A DNA stretch of 64,000 nt, from the NCBI GenBank assembly GCA_963726755.1, contig CAVSDB010000003.1, forward strand, positions 1 to 64,000, given 5' to 3'. The position numbers and the translations under genes are program-made. Below, piece after piece: positions 35,173 through 45,700 of this stretch. This stretch comes from DATKIY01 sp963726755 (GTDB lineage Bacteria; Actinomycetota; Actinomycetes; JAHEKZ01). The first letter of the stretch is position 1; each line of letters starts with the position of its first letter. Under the pieces are notes generated by a model, which made no database searches, was not told where the DNA came from, and saw only the letters and a program-made list of their open reading frames with translations.

Positions 35173-37062
35173 TCAGGCGCGCGTCATAGCCTTGATGCGG
35201 GCGAGTCGTACGGCCTCCGACAGGGCGTCGATGTCGAAAGCTCCGTGGTGCCGCTCACCGTTGATGAAGAACGTGGGCGTTCCGCGTACACCGCTCAAGT
35301 CAGCGCCCTCAACATCGTCGGCCACGTGGGGCTCGTGCTTGTGCTTCCACAACTCGCGGGTGAAGCGCTCAACATCAAGGCCAAGTTGCGCGGCATAACT
35401 CATGAGCTGCTCGGGTTTGAGCGCATCCTGATTCTCGAACAGGAGATCGTGCATTGCCCAGAATTTGCCCTGCTCGCCAGCAGCCTCGGCTGCTTCTGCG
35501 GCAAGTTGAGCCCGAGGATGCACGTCGTTGAGTGGCAGGTGCCGCCACACGTATCGAACGTCCCCGAACTCCCTCAACAGTTCTCGAACAGTTGGCTCCG
35601 CCTGCCCGCAGTACGGGCACTCAAAATCGCCGTATTCGACGACGGTCACCGGTGACTTCGACGGTCCACGAATGTGGTCGCGACCGGGATCAACGGGCTC
35701 GGCAAGGTCAACGAGCGTTTCGGCATCCCCGAGTAGCGCGCGTACCCGGCGGGGCTTTGGCAGAAGTTGCGTTACGGCGAAGACAAGCCAAGTGAGCAGA
35801 GCCGACACCAGTGCAGCTACGAGCACACCGAGTTTGGCTTCAGCGAGGTCCTGCCCGTCGAACGCGATCGTCGCAATCAACAGGCTCAGGGTGAAGCCAA
35901 CTCCCGACACCGTTCCCGCGCCAAGGACGGACGCCCAGCCCACCGAGGGACGAAGTCGACCCTTCGAGAAAACCCTCACCAGCCAGGATCCACCAACAAT
36001 CCCAAGAGGCTTTCCGACGACGAACGCCACGATCACTGCCCAGGTCAGGTACGAGCTGAACGCAGTCCCAAGGAAGCCACCCCGTACGAGGATCCCCGCG
36101 TTCGCCAACGCGAACAACGGGACGATCACGTAACTCGTCCACGGATGAAACAGCGTCTGCAGCCGCTCGTTGGGGGGAATCGCGGCGCGCAACCCTTGCG
36201 TCGCCGTACGGCCCAGGCTCGAAGTCGGCTGCTCACGGAAGTCGCGAAACAGTCCAGTTGCGCGGTCGAGATTTTCTCGGGCGACGGGTCGAGCAAAGGC
36301 TAAGAGGCCCATAACAAGCCCGATGACGACCGGGTCCACTCCAGACTTTTCCAGGGAGTACCACGCTGCGACACCGATGAGAAAATAGATCAGACCGCTA
36401 GTAATGCGAAGCCTGATCAGAATGACAATGAGGCAAACCAGAAGGCCAGCGACAAACAGCGGGGTGAACACGATGTCCTCGGTGTACACAGTCGCAATCA
36501 CCGCGAGCGCGACCACGTCGTCCGTGATCAGAACCGTAAGGAGAAACGCGCGCAACCGGTCGGAGTAGCGGGGACCGAAGATCGCAAGCACACCGAGCGC
36601 AAAGGCCGTATCAGTCGATAGCGCCACTCCCCAGCCGGAGGTCGTTCCGTCTGAAGATGTGATGAGCACGTACAACAGCACTGAGACGCTCATCCCGACA
36701 ACGCCAGCTGTTACAGGGAGGATCACCCGCCGCCACTCACGAAGTTCACCAATGTCGAACTCGCGACGTGTCTCAAGGCCGACCACGAAGAAGTAGAACG
36801 CCATGAGGCCTGAGTTGATCCACTCGACAACTGTCAGCGAGAACTCATGCCCTCCCCATGACACACCCAACTCGCTGTTCCAAACAGATGTGTAGGAATC
36901 TGGGGCGATGTTGGCCCAAAGCATCGCCACGACCGCTGCGGCGAGCAGCAACGCGGCGCTGCCACTTTCAGCGCGAAGGAAAGCGCGAAGCGGCGTGTTG
37001 ACGTAGCCTGCCCACGCGGTAGTCCCAGCGACTGGCGAGACAATCTCGTCAGATTCACTCAT
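35173..37062 (-). CDS. nhaA: Na+/H+ antiporter NhaA fused to DsbA-like thioredoxin domain
   Basis: About 629 residues from ATG 37062 (ATGA overlap with the TMEM175-like gene). Residues about 20-435 are NhaA: FFVVGLETRREFDIGEL and the DD ion-binding motif in VLITDDVVALAVIA, with about 12 membrane segments. Residues about 455-629 are a DsbA/thioredoxin-like domain: GDFECPYCGQAEP (CxxC near residue 480), HARAQLAAEAAEAAGEQ and GVRGTPTFFING (cis-Pro loop). NhaA-DsbA fusions occur in other actinobacteria; a link between ion or pH homeostasis and envelope thiol chemistry is only inferred. The membrane topology should put the CxxC domain in the cytoplasm or the outside depending on the helix count. 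Confidence 0.9.
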   Translation of the reverse strand: MSESDEIVSPVAGTTAWAGYVNTPLRAFLRAESGSAALLLAAAVVAMLWANIAPDSYTSVWNSELGVSWGGHEFSLTVVEWINSGLMAFYFFVVGLETRREFDIGELREWRRVILPVTAGVVGMSVSVLLYVLITSSDGTTSGWGVALSTDTAFALGVLAIFGPRYSDRLRAFLLTVLITDDVVALAVIATVYTEDIVFTPLFVAGLLVCLIVILIRLRITSGLIYFLIGVAAWYSLEKSGVDPVVIGLVMGLLAFARPVARENLDRATGLFRDFREQPTSSLGRTATQGLRAAIPPNERLQTLFHPWTSYVIVPLFALANAGILVRGGFLGTAFSSYLTWAVIVAFVVGKPLGIVGGSWLVRVFSKGRLRPSVGWASVLGAGTVSGVGFTLSLLIATIAFDGQDLAEAKLGVLVAALVSALLTWLVFAVTQLLPKPRRVRALLGDAETLVDLAEPVDPGRDHIRGPSKSPVTVVEYGDFECPYCGQAEPTVRELLREFGDVRYVWRHLPLNDVHPRAQLAAEAAEAAGEQGKFWAMHDLLFENQDALKPEQLMSYAAQLGLDVERFTRELWKHKHEPHVADDVEGADLSGVRGTPTFFINGERHHGAFDIDALSEAVRLARIKAMTRA

Positions 37063-37686
37063 TGATTGCGAGGGATGGTCGTCAGGTAGTAGACGGGAGT
37101 AACCGCGAAGAGCACCAGTGAGATGAGCGGTGACACGAACGCCAAGAGGCCAGCTATCACTGTCCCGACAATTGCAATGCTGCCCCTTCGCCGCTCGCCA
37201 AGGAGAAACGCTTTCGCGCTGGCTCGACAAGCAGTTCAGTCGCGCCGTGCAAGATACGAACACAGCCCGATATACGCCGCCGAGATCGCAATCGACAAGA
37301 GCGCGAATAGAAGGGAGGCGGCGATCTTGTCGCTTCGTTCACCGTGTCGCCAGGCACTCGACATCACAGCGGTGGGAAACGGAAGGACGGAAACTGTAAA
37401 GAGGAGCAGCAAGTTGGTGAGAATAGTCCCAATGTCCACCTGGCGAACTCGCGCGAACACCAAGTGGTGATGCAGCCACACCGAACCGATCATCGCGAAG
37501 GCCGCGACGTAAGCGAGATAGGTCGGCCACTCCGTCCCGAAGGTCCTGCGCGAAGTTACCCGCGTCCGCGGGAGGCCGTAACTCCAAAACAAGCAGAGTG
37601 ATCGCGATGGCGAACACACCGTCGCTAAACGCCTCAACCCGACCAGGGGGTCCGTACCAAGGAGGAGCGTTAGTCCGATCGCTCAT
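37059..37686 (-). pseudogene. TMEM175-type (DUF1211) potassium channel-like protein, frameshifted
   Basis: About 208 residues when corrected. The N-terminus has the TMEM175 signature helix VEAFSDGVFAIAITLLVLEL, where F-S-D lines the pore. Near 37530 a shift moves the frame to WPTYLAYVAAFAMIGSVWLHHH and further helices. Near 37236 an in-frame TGA ends that frame, but ELLVEPA appears in another frame and the original phase resumes as FLLGERRRGSIAIVG with two last helices, ending at TGA 37059. A pair of compensating indels therefore fits better than a stop. It is coupled to nhaA by ATGA. Role: K+ leak channel in the membrane (family knowledge). Confidence 0.75.
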
Positions 37687-37753
37687 CCGAGTTCCTCAAT
37701 CCAGTTCAGGTGACTCCTGTCTTGGGGGACCCTACTAAGCGCTAGTGGGCGGC

Positions 37754-40700
37754 CTAGGTGACTGTCACGGAGCGGTTCACCGTCGTTGTCTTGCCCCAGT
37801 TGTCCGTCACCGTGAGGCTGATGGTGTACGTGCCAGCCGCCACGTAGGTGTGAGCCGCCGGCGAGGCACCAGTGCTATCCGTGGTGCTATCGCCCCAGCT
37901 CCACACGTAGCTCCGGATGCCATCAGGATCGGTGGTCCCGGCGCTGCTGACCGAACATGTCCGCACCGTGCAGACAGGCTGGGGGAACGTCACGGTCGGT
38001 CCGACGTTGCCCCCCGGCTCGGCCGGAGTTGTCGCCGTGTGGGTGACCGGAGTCCCGGCCCGGCCCCAGGAGTCGCTCACCGTCAGCGTGACGGTGTAAC
38101 TGCCAGCCACGTTGTAGACGTGGGTCGGGTTGGAAGACGTTCCGGCCGTGTCCGGAGTGCCGTCACCCCAGTTCCAGACGTAGCGCAGTGGCGTGTTGCC
38201 CTCCGGGTCCGCCGTTCCGGTGCTGTTCGTCGTGCACGTCGTGTTCGTCGTGCACGTGACCGTGAACGTGGCGGTTGGCCCGGTGTTGCCGCCCGGCTCG
38301 GTCATGGTCACCGTATGGCTCACCGGTGTCCCAGACCTGTTCCAGGAGTCGGTGACCGTCAGCGTGATCGTGTAGGTGCCGGGGAGCGCGTAGGCGTGCG
38401 ACGCCGAGGCGCCAGTGCCGAGAGCAGTCCCGTCACCCCAGTTCCACGAGTAGGCCTTGATCGTGTGCCCCTCCGGGTCGACCGTCCCCGTGCTGTTCAT
38501 CGTGCAGGTCAGCACGGTGCAGGTGGCCGCGAAGACCGCCGTAGGCCCAGTGTTGCCGGCCGGCTCGGTCATGGTCACGTCGTGGGTCACCGTGGTGAAC
38601 TTGCCCCAGACGTCGGTGGCCGTGAGGGTGACCGTGTACGTCCCGGGCGCCGCATAGGTGCGCGACGGGTTCGCGGACGTGCTCGTGCCGGTGTCACCGA
38701 AGTTCCACGAGTACCTGATCGCGTCGCCTTCGGGATCGACGGTCCCCGAGCTGTTGAAGGTGCATGTCGTGTACGACACACAACTCGAGGTGAACACCGG
38801 TGTCGGCGCCTGGTTGCCCGCCGGCTCGCTCAGGGTCACGCCGCGGGCGATCGAGGCGAACTTGCCCCAGCCGTCCGTTGTGGTGAGCGTGATCACGTAG
38901 GAGCCCGACGCTGCGTAGGTATGAGCTGCGGGGGCAGCGCCGGTGCTCACGGCCGTGCCGTCGCCCCAGTTCCACGAGTAGGCGATCGTGTCCCCGGTGT
39001 TGGGGTCAGCCGTGCCCGAGCTGTTCACAGAGCACGTCAGGCCGGTGCAACTCTGGATGAAGCTCGGTACCGGGGCGCTGTTGCCCGAGGGCTCGACGAT
39101 CGTCACGCTCTGCGGGGCCGACGTGTTGGTGACGGTCCACTGGTCCCTGACCGTGAGGGTCACCTGGAACGGTGCTCCTGCCGGGCTGGGAGAGGTGAAG
39201 GTCCGCGTGGGCAGCGGACCGCTGCCGTTGACCGTGGAGCCCGACGACGTTCCAAAGTTCCACGTGTAGGTCAACGACGCTGGGTTCTCGTCCGTCGAGC
39301 CGCGGCCGTCGAAGGTACACACGTTCTGAGTGCACGAGTACGTGAAGCTGGCAACCGGCGGGTTGTTCGCCGGTTGCGTCACCGTGACGTTGGTGGAGAT
39401 CCGCTCGATGCCGATCTGGTTGTGCACGTCCACCGGACGCACGCGCACGCTGTAGGTCCCAGCCGGGATCACCGGCGTCGTGAATGAGTAGTTCGACCCC
39501 ACACTGCCCGGACTGTTGAGGAAGGCCGTGCGGTAGCTCGCGGTGGTGCTGGTGAACGTGCCCGTCGAACTCATCCACTGCCCGGCGGAGTTGACGACGC
39601 CGACCTGCACCGACGCGATGCCGGCGTACTGGTCCGGAGCGTCCTCTGCACGCCCGGTGACCACGATCACGCCGTCGGTGAACGATGCGTCGTTCTGCGG
39701 CTGCCCGAGCGTGTCGGACAGCGCCGGCGGACCGTCACCCGGGTAGATCGTGTAACTGCCGGTGGCGGGACTTGCGTCCTGCTGTCCGTGCGCAGCGTCG
39801 TACGCCGTCGCGGTGAACCGCCAGTTGCCTCCGGTGGGCAGGGTGATGGCCGGCAGCGACCAGGTCGTGCTGGTGCCACCGGGCGTGCGCCAACGTGGCT
39901 TCACGATACGGCCAGCGTCGAGTCCATGGTGCCGTTGGCCTGCAAGGTAGCGACCCGTGTCGCGGTCCTGCAGCGAGACGCGCACGTTCGACACACCAAG
40001 ATCGTCCGAGGCCGTACCGGCAAGGTTCACCGTCAGGGAACCGTCGGTAGGCGCGGTGAAGGCCATCGTCGTGTCCGGTGCCAGATCGCCTGCGTAGGTG
40101 GCGTTGATGGTGAGCCGGCCCTGGTTGCCGGACGCCGTGGTCAGCTCCTCGTCGTCGGTTGCCCGCACGGTGAAGCTGTAGGTGCCAGGCGTCAGGTTGA
40201 ACGGCGTGGTCTAGGTCCAGTTGTAGTTGGAACCGCCGATGTCGACGGGCGAGACCCGGCAGTTGCCGGCCTGGACACCGGTGCCCCAGGTGCAGTCGTT
40301 GCCCAGGTTCTCCCCGGTCGAGGAGTTGCGCAGCGAGATCTCGACGTCCTTGAGACCCTGGTCATCCGCGCCGTGCCGGCGAAGGTGACCTGCCTCCGGG
40401 TTCGACCGTGATGGCGGGCACCGCGAACGGCGGCGTCATCTCGACGGGCTGGTAATCGTGACGGTCGGGGCGACCGCCGTCGAGTCGACGGTCCAGTCCC
40501 GTGTCGCGCTCCGGAGGTCGGCCTGACCGATGGTGTCGGTGGCGGTCGCGCTGCCCCGCCAGATGCCCTCGTGCGGCAGGGTCACGTCGTAGGACCAGGT
40601 TGCGTTGGTGGCGCCGATGACGTCCGGAGTGCCCCGGAAGGTGTTGTAGATGTCACCGACGGTGCCGTCGTTCTGCAGGTAGCGGCCCTGCTCGTCGCGG

Positions 40701-43500
40701 AACCAGAAGGTCAGCGAGTTGACGCCCTTGTCGTCGAGGGCGCTACCGGTGACGGTGAAGCTCGTCGACGTCTGGATGCCGCTCGGTCCCGAGATGGTCG
40801 TGGTCGGCGTCTGGTCGTCGGGCTGAACGACTCGAACTTCTGGTCGGCCGGCGTGGAGTCGGCAGTGCCGCCGGTGGCCGCGGTGAACGCCGTAGCCGTC
40901 ACGATTCAGGTTGCGGTTGTACGCGATCGTGGCGGGATCGTCCAGGTCCGCGTCGTACCGGTGCCCGCGCCAGCGTCGCGTTCAGGGTGTTGCGGAGCCG
41001 GTGAGCGACGAGGTGAAAGCGGTGCCGTTATCTTGGAGGTACTGGCCGCTGTCACGGTCCCGGATGGACACCTGAACCCGACCGACGGTGCCGGTGTTGA
41101 CACGTGCGGTGCCAGTGAATCTGGACGGCGCGTTGTTGGCGACGACCCGGCCCTCGATCGGGCGTGGTGATCGTCGTGTCGGGAAGGGCGGGCGGGAAGG
41201 CCACGGAGTTCAAGTCGTAGAACGCGACCCGCCCAGTGCGGATACCGCCCTGGAACATCCCGTCGCCGCCGATGAGCAGGCCGCGCGAGGTGGCCTCCAT
41301 CGCCTTGTTGCCCTCGAAGGAGTTCGACCCACCGGTCGGGTTCCACTCAAGCGCCTTGCCGGTCAGCGGGGACACAGCGGCGATGTGGTCGCGGCGGACC
41401 ACCTGGTCGCCGAGGCCGTAGCCGGCCAGGCCCTGTCCGGTGCCGTAGCCGACGTTGTCGAGACCGGGCCACGGGTCGTCAGAGGTGGGCGATTCGATGA
41501 ATCCGAAGTGCCCGCCCAGGTAGACCGCGACCTCGGTGATGGCCACCGAGTAGATGCTGTCGAAGTGCCGCGAGATCCAGAGCGGCTGTACGTCGGAGTC
41601 CTGCAGCGCACCCGCCGTGAGCGGGTAGGCCACCGCGGTGTCGCTGATCGGCGGTGCATCGCCTCCGGAGCCGCTCGTGACAACGAAGTACGAGTCGTCT
41701 GGCGAGATGTCGGCGTTGTAGATGCGAGTGACGCCACCGAGGCGAGCCAGGTTCTCGTCCCACAACTGAGTCCGGAAAGGAAGGAGTTGCTTCGACGCGG
41801 TGTCGATGATGCCCACGCCGTAGCGGTCCTGACCGTCGATCTGGCGGCCGGTGTGCACGACGAGCAGCTTGCTCTCGTCGTGCGTGAGCTTAAGTTGCGG
41901 AACACCGAGGGCACCGTTGACGCCGATGCCGCCCGACAGCTGGTTGTCGAAGCTCATGTCGACGGCACCGGAGGCGGTGTTCACGGCCGCGAGGCCGGTC
42001 ATCAGCTGTCCATTGATCCGGGTGAAGCGACCACCGACGTACAGCGTCGAGTTCGTCGTTGCGAATGCCGTCACCGCGTTGTTGGTGCTCTGCGTGAACG
42101 CGAACGTGCTGATCGGCGCGCCAGTCGTCAGGTTGAGGCTCGCGACCTTCTGCCGAGCCACTCCGCCGACAGTGTTGAAGTCGCCGCCGACGAACAACTT
42201 GGTACCGTCGGGCGACGCCTCGACCGAAGACACACCTCCGCCACCGAACGTCGGCCGGAACTGCGTGTCGATCAGACCGGTGTTGAGGTTGTAGCTGAGC
42301 AGGTATGGCCTGGTTGATCGTCGTTGTGGGTGCGATGGTGTTCGCCGCTGACGTGAAGCTGCCGGCGATGAATACTCGGGCCGCGTTACCGGTTCCCACA
42401 ACCTCCATGTCCCAGATCTCACCGTTGCTGATCCGCGGTGTGTTGGTCCTGGGCTTGTCAGGGACGAGCCGAGTGTGTCCGAGAGAGGTCGGTGGCGGAA
42501 GCGTCACGGTGACGTTGTGGGTTGTCGCCGTCGATGCCAGACCCTGGTTGTCGGTGACCACGAGGGAGATCGTCTTCGAGCCAGCGGTCGTGTAGGTGTG
42601 GGTCGCGGTGACCCCGGTGCCAGTGGACCCGTCTCCGAAATCCCACGCGTAGGACGCGACCGTGCCGGGTGCGGTGTCGGTAGAAGTCGATGCGTCCACC
42701 GTGCAGGTCGCCTGGGGGCAGCTGGTTGTGAACGCGGCAGTCGGGCGGACGTTCGGGTTGGAGTTCTGGTCCGGCTTCAGCACGACGGTCCACATCGTCG
42801 CCTTGCCCGATGAGGCACTGGCAGTGGCGGTGCGCGCCGGTGAGGCGCCGGTCGCTGCAGGGGCATTCAGGTCAGAGGAGACGGAGGTGATGCGTCCAGG
42901 CCCGGTACCAAGGGAGATGCTGCGCTGGGTCTGGCCAGCCGGCAGGGTCCAGCCGGTGGTAGCCGAGGACTTGTCCGCCCAGTAGGAGACGACCCAAGAA
43001 CCTGCAGTCGAGACCGTGGCGCCAGGTGTCGTGTGCGTCGCACGGTTAGTCGTCTCGGCTGCCGACGCGAAGTCTGCGACAGCGGTGCCGTCGGTAGCAG
43101 TGCCGTCGTAGGCGAGCAGCGTCAGGCTCGCCTTGGTGGTCGCTGTGAAATCGACAGCCTGGCTCCTGCCGGGGTCGGTGGCAGTTGCCACCTTGGTGTA
43201 GAGAATGGTCTCGGTGTCGGTGCTCGACAGCCGCGTGCCGACGAGAGTCCAGCCGGCGGGCGTCGCGGTGACCGACGCAAGGGCCTTGTTGCTGGTGACG
43301 AAGAGCAACAGAGTGTCGGTCTCCCGCACGGCAGCCGGGATGGTTACCCGGTGCGTGATCTGGTTCGCCGCCTCTTGGGCTGACGCGCGGAACGTGATGT
43401 TGTCGGCGGCGGCCGCAGGCGTCGCGGTGAGTCCGGTCACTCCCAGCGAGACGGCCAAACTGGCGACGACAAGACCGATGACTTGCTTGCGTCCACGCAT
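37754..43500 (-). pseudogene. Giant secreted propeller-Ig-PKD protein (paralog A), heavily disrupted
   Basis: Reads from ATG 43500 to TGA/TAG near 37754, about 1,900 residues if repaired. Signal peptide (VGLTGLTATPAAAA region), a jelly-roll-like N-domain, one PKD domain, a beta-propeller starting GHTRLVPDKPRTNTPRISNG, several Ig-like domains, then six C-terminal PKD domains. Breaks: an extra base near 42309, another near 41160, several single-base losses or gains over 40.2-41.16 kb, an in-frame TAG at 40211 where paralog B has a Tyr codon, and a compensating pair near 39.9 kb. The sister gene B (50309-54293) shows a single break. Likely a surface adhesin; this copy may be inactive, or the sequence is poor here. 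Confidence 0.85.
37757..39370 (-). repeat. Six tandem PKD domains at the C-terminus of paralog A
   Basis: Six units of about 85-90 residues, each starting with a pair of cysteines 5-6 apart (for example TCTVLTC, VCTVRTC) and containing the PKD core W-N-x-G-D-G and H-x-Y-x-x-x-G-x-Y-x-I/V-x-L. The coding DNA shows high identity between units, so copy number can change by recombination: paralog B has only three. Confidence 0.8.
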
Positions 43501-43724
43501 GTTGATTCTCCAACTCTCGAGTCCGGCAAGTATCGCCAGAGGAGTCAGACGCCGCAGGCGGATCGATCAGATCATGCTGAAACCGTGGTGGAACCCACCC
43601 GATGGGGGAATGAGTGTCACGCTGAGTGCTACTCCGATGACATCGCGTTTCGACCAATCGCGCGGAATCGACCGCCACTGCAGATTTCGTGTGTAGCCTC
43701 GACCTTCGATGGTTGGGGGACGAC

Positions 43725-44399
43725 GTGGGTCTACGGCGAAACATTCTGATCACAGGGGCGTCGTACGGCATCGGCGCTGCCGTTGCAACCACGCTTCGAA
43801 GTTCCGGTGATGCCGTCTTCAGCATGAGCCGGACACCACCTCCGGACGACGACACCGGCTGGGTGGGGGTTGACTTTGAGAATACGTCAGCCATCCCCCA
43901 AGCCGTCGTCGCGATACGCGAAAAGGTCGAAGGCACTTTCGGAGGCGTCGTACTGAATGCAGCTCTCGCAGACAAATCAGCGACGCAGTGGACTCCAGAA
44001 CAGGTTGAACGACATCTGCGGATCAACGCCTTAGCCCCGTTCACGCTCTGGAGTTGTCTCGAGGAGCAGCAGTTGGTGGGCAACCCGTGCAACGTGGTGC
44101 TCATGGGCAGCTTTCTACAGAACGGCAACACCCGTCAGCCTGCCTACGCGATGAGCAAGGCCGCGCTGTGGTCGTGGATGCGCTCCTACACGATGACCCA
44201 ACCTGTTGATGCACCCGTGTCCATGAACATGATCTGGCCCGGTCGAGTACTCACTCCGGCGAACCCACAGCGCGTACTCCCCGAAGGTGACCCGAATCTG
44301 TTTTACACATCCGAGCGCGTCGCAAATGTCATCGCCCGCCTACTTAACGAAGCCCCAGACGGCCCGCGTGGAACCGTCATCGACCTCGGGAGGTCCTAG
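43725..44399 (+). CDS. Short-chain dehydrogenase/reductase (SDR)
   Basis: 224 residues from GTG 43725. The cofactor loop TGASYGIG (residues 10-17) is the SDR TGxxxGxG; the catalytic triad is Ser129, Tyr141 and Lys145 (Y-A-M-S-K). It starts an operon with a cupin and an epimerase (3-bp gap, then a 4-bp overlap), so it may reduce a sugar intermediate. It is divergent from paralog A. Confidence 0.86.
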   Translation: MGLRRNILITGASYGIGAAVATTLRSSGDAVFSMSRTPPPDDDTGWVGVDFENTSAIPQAVVAIREKVEGTFGGVVLNAALADKSATQWTPEQVERHLRINALAPFTLWSCLEEQQLVGNPCNVVLMGSFLQNGNTRQPAYAMSKAALWSWMRSYTMTQPVDAPVSMNMIWPGRVLTPANPQRVLPEGDPNLFYTSERVANVIARLLNEAPDGPRGTVIDLGRS

Positions 44400-44402
44400 A
44401 AC

Positions 44403-44780
44403 ATGAGCATGCGGCGAGTGTCCCCGGAGTGCAATCTGATGACTGTTCGCGACGGTCGGGGCGGCATCTTCACCTACTACCCCACAGAACCCATCCTGGA
44501 GTGGAACCTGATATTCACTCGAGCTGGTGAGTCGAGAGGGTTTCACTATCACAAGGAGTTCGAGGAGTTCATTCTCGTCACGTCGGGTCACGGTACCTAT
44601 GTTGGCAAGGAGGACGACGGCAGCGAGTCGTTCTTCAAGGTGGCCGCCGGAGACTGTCTTCACTTCCCGTCAGGCACGGCCCATACGCTGTACTGCATCA
44701 CGGACATGCGACTTGTCGCTCTCCTTACCAAGCGGTGGGACGATTGTGTAGAACCACTCACGCGAATCGTTGACGCATGA
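44403..44780 (+). CDS. Cupin domain protein
   Basis: 125 residues. A single cupin barrel with the first metal motif in GFHYHKEFEEFILVTSGHG (His-His-Glu) and the second in HFPSGTAHTLY. It could be a sugar isomerase or epimerase such as an FdtA/WxcM relative, or a small dioxygenase. Between an SDR and an NAD-epimerase (ATGA overlap at 44777), a role in nucleotide-sugar modification is likely (inference). Confidence 0.82.
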   Translation: MSMRRVSPECNLMTVRDGRGGIFTYYPTEPILEWNLIFTRAGESRGFHYHKEFEEFILVTSGHGTYVGKEDDGSESFFKVAAGDCLHFPSGTAHTLYCITDMRLVALLTKRWDDCVEPLTRIVDA

Positions 44781-45700
44781 AGGTGCTGATTACCGGTGGC
44801 GCGGGGTTCAAAGGTTGCGTCCTCACGGAAGTTCTACGGGTCGCTGGCCACGAGGTGACGATCTACGATCCGTTGAGCTATGGCGAGGGTCCAGTGATCG
44901 GCCTTCAGCGGCTCGGCGCTCGAGTGATCCGCGGAGATGTTACCGACGCAGATTCCGTCAGGAACGAAGTTGCTCGTCATGACGCGGTGATTCACCTGGC
45001 TGCCCTGGTTGGCTTCCCGCTCTGCGATCTTGATCCTGTTCGGGCGGAGGCCGTCAACGTCGGTGGTACGAGGAACGTCGTCTCTGCCCTGCGTCCCGGC
45101 CAACCACTGATCTTCGGCTCAACTGGGTCGGTCTACGGGCGTCTCGAGGACATCTGCCGAGAGGACGCGCCAACGAAACCTCTCACCAGATACGGCCGCA
45201 CCAAGTTGGACGGGGAACGACTCGTGCTGGCGCACGGCGGTGTCGCCCTCAGGTTCGCCACTGTCGTTGGCGTGAGCCCGTGCATGCGATTTGACTTGAT
45301 GGTCAACGCTTTCGTCTACCGAGCGGTGAGATTTGGCTGGCTCGACGTCTACCAGCCGAATGACCGACGATCCTTCATAGACGTCGTGGACGCCGCTGCC
45401 GCCTACTGTTTCGCCCTCGAGCACTACGAACAAATGAGCGGCCAAGTGTTCAACGTCGGTTCATCGGACCTGAACCTGACCAAGTCACAAGTAGCACAGG
45501 CGGTATCGCAGCAATTCCCCATGCATATCGAGGAATCCAGCGACCGCCCGGACCCCGACCAGCGAGACTACATAGTGGCCTTCGATCGACTCTCGGCATT
45601 GGGTTTTCGGACAAGCATCGACCTCGAAACGTCAATCCGCCAGGTCGGCGCTGTGGCTCGTTTGGTCGACGACCCGGAGCGATGGCGATTCACTCCTTGA
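44777..45700 (+). CDS. NAD-dependent epimerase/dehydratase
   Basis: 307 residues of the extended SDR family. Gly-rich loop MKVLITGGAGFKGCVL, the active-site YGRTK near residue 140, HLAALVGFP and a C-terminal DPDQRDYIVAF. The start ATG overlaps the cupin stop. Probably an epimerase, dehydratase or reductase of a nucleotide sugar. The 3' end overlaps the convergent WecG gene by 69 bp. Confidence 0.88.
   Translation: MKVLITGGAGFKGCVLTEVLRVAGHEVTIYDPLSYGEGPVIGLQRLGARVIRGDVTDADSVRNEVARHDAVIHLAALVGFPLCDLDPVRAEAVNVGGTRNVVSALRPGQPLIFGSTGSVYGRLEDICREDAPTKPLTRYGRTKLDGERLVLAHGGVALRFATVVGVSPCMRFDLMVNAFVYRAVRFGWLDVYQPNDRRSFIDVVDAAAAYCFALEHYEQMSGQVFNVGSSDLNLTKSQVAQAVSQQFPMHIEESSDRPDPDQRDYIVAFDRLSALGFRTSIDLETSIRQVGAVARLVDDPERWRFTP

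Noticed and set aside
37757..39370. CRISPR-like array (regular repeats about 250 bp apart)
   Set aside because: The repeats are translated PKD domains, far too long and divergent for CRISPR repeats.
37745..39487. Long plus-strand open frame (about 580 codons) opposite the PKD array
   Set aside because: Arg/Gly/Val-rich low-complexity translation with no domain; it mirrors the PKD repeats on the minus strand and is an antisense shadow of GC-rich repeats.
41088..42317. Long plus-strand frame opposite the propeller of paralog A
   Set aside because: No family features; the minus-strand propeller is clearly coding and aligns with paralog B.
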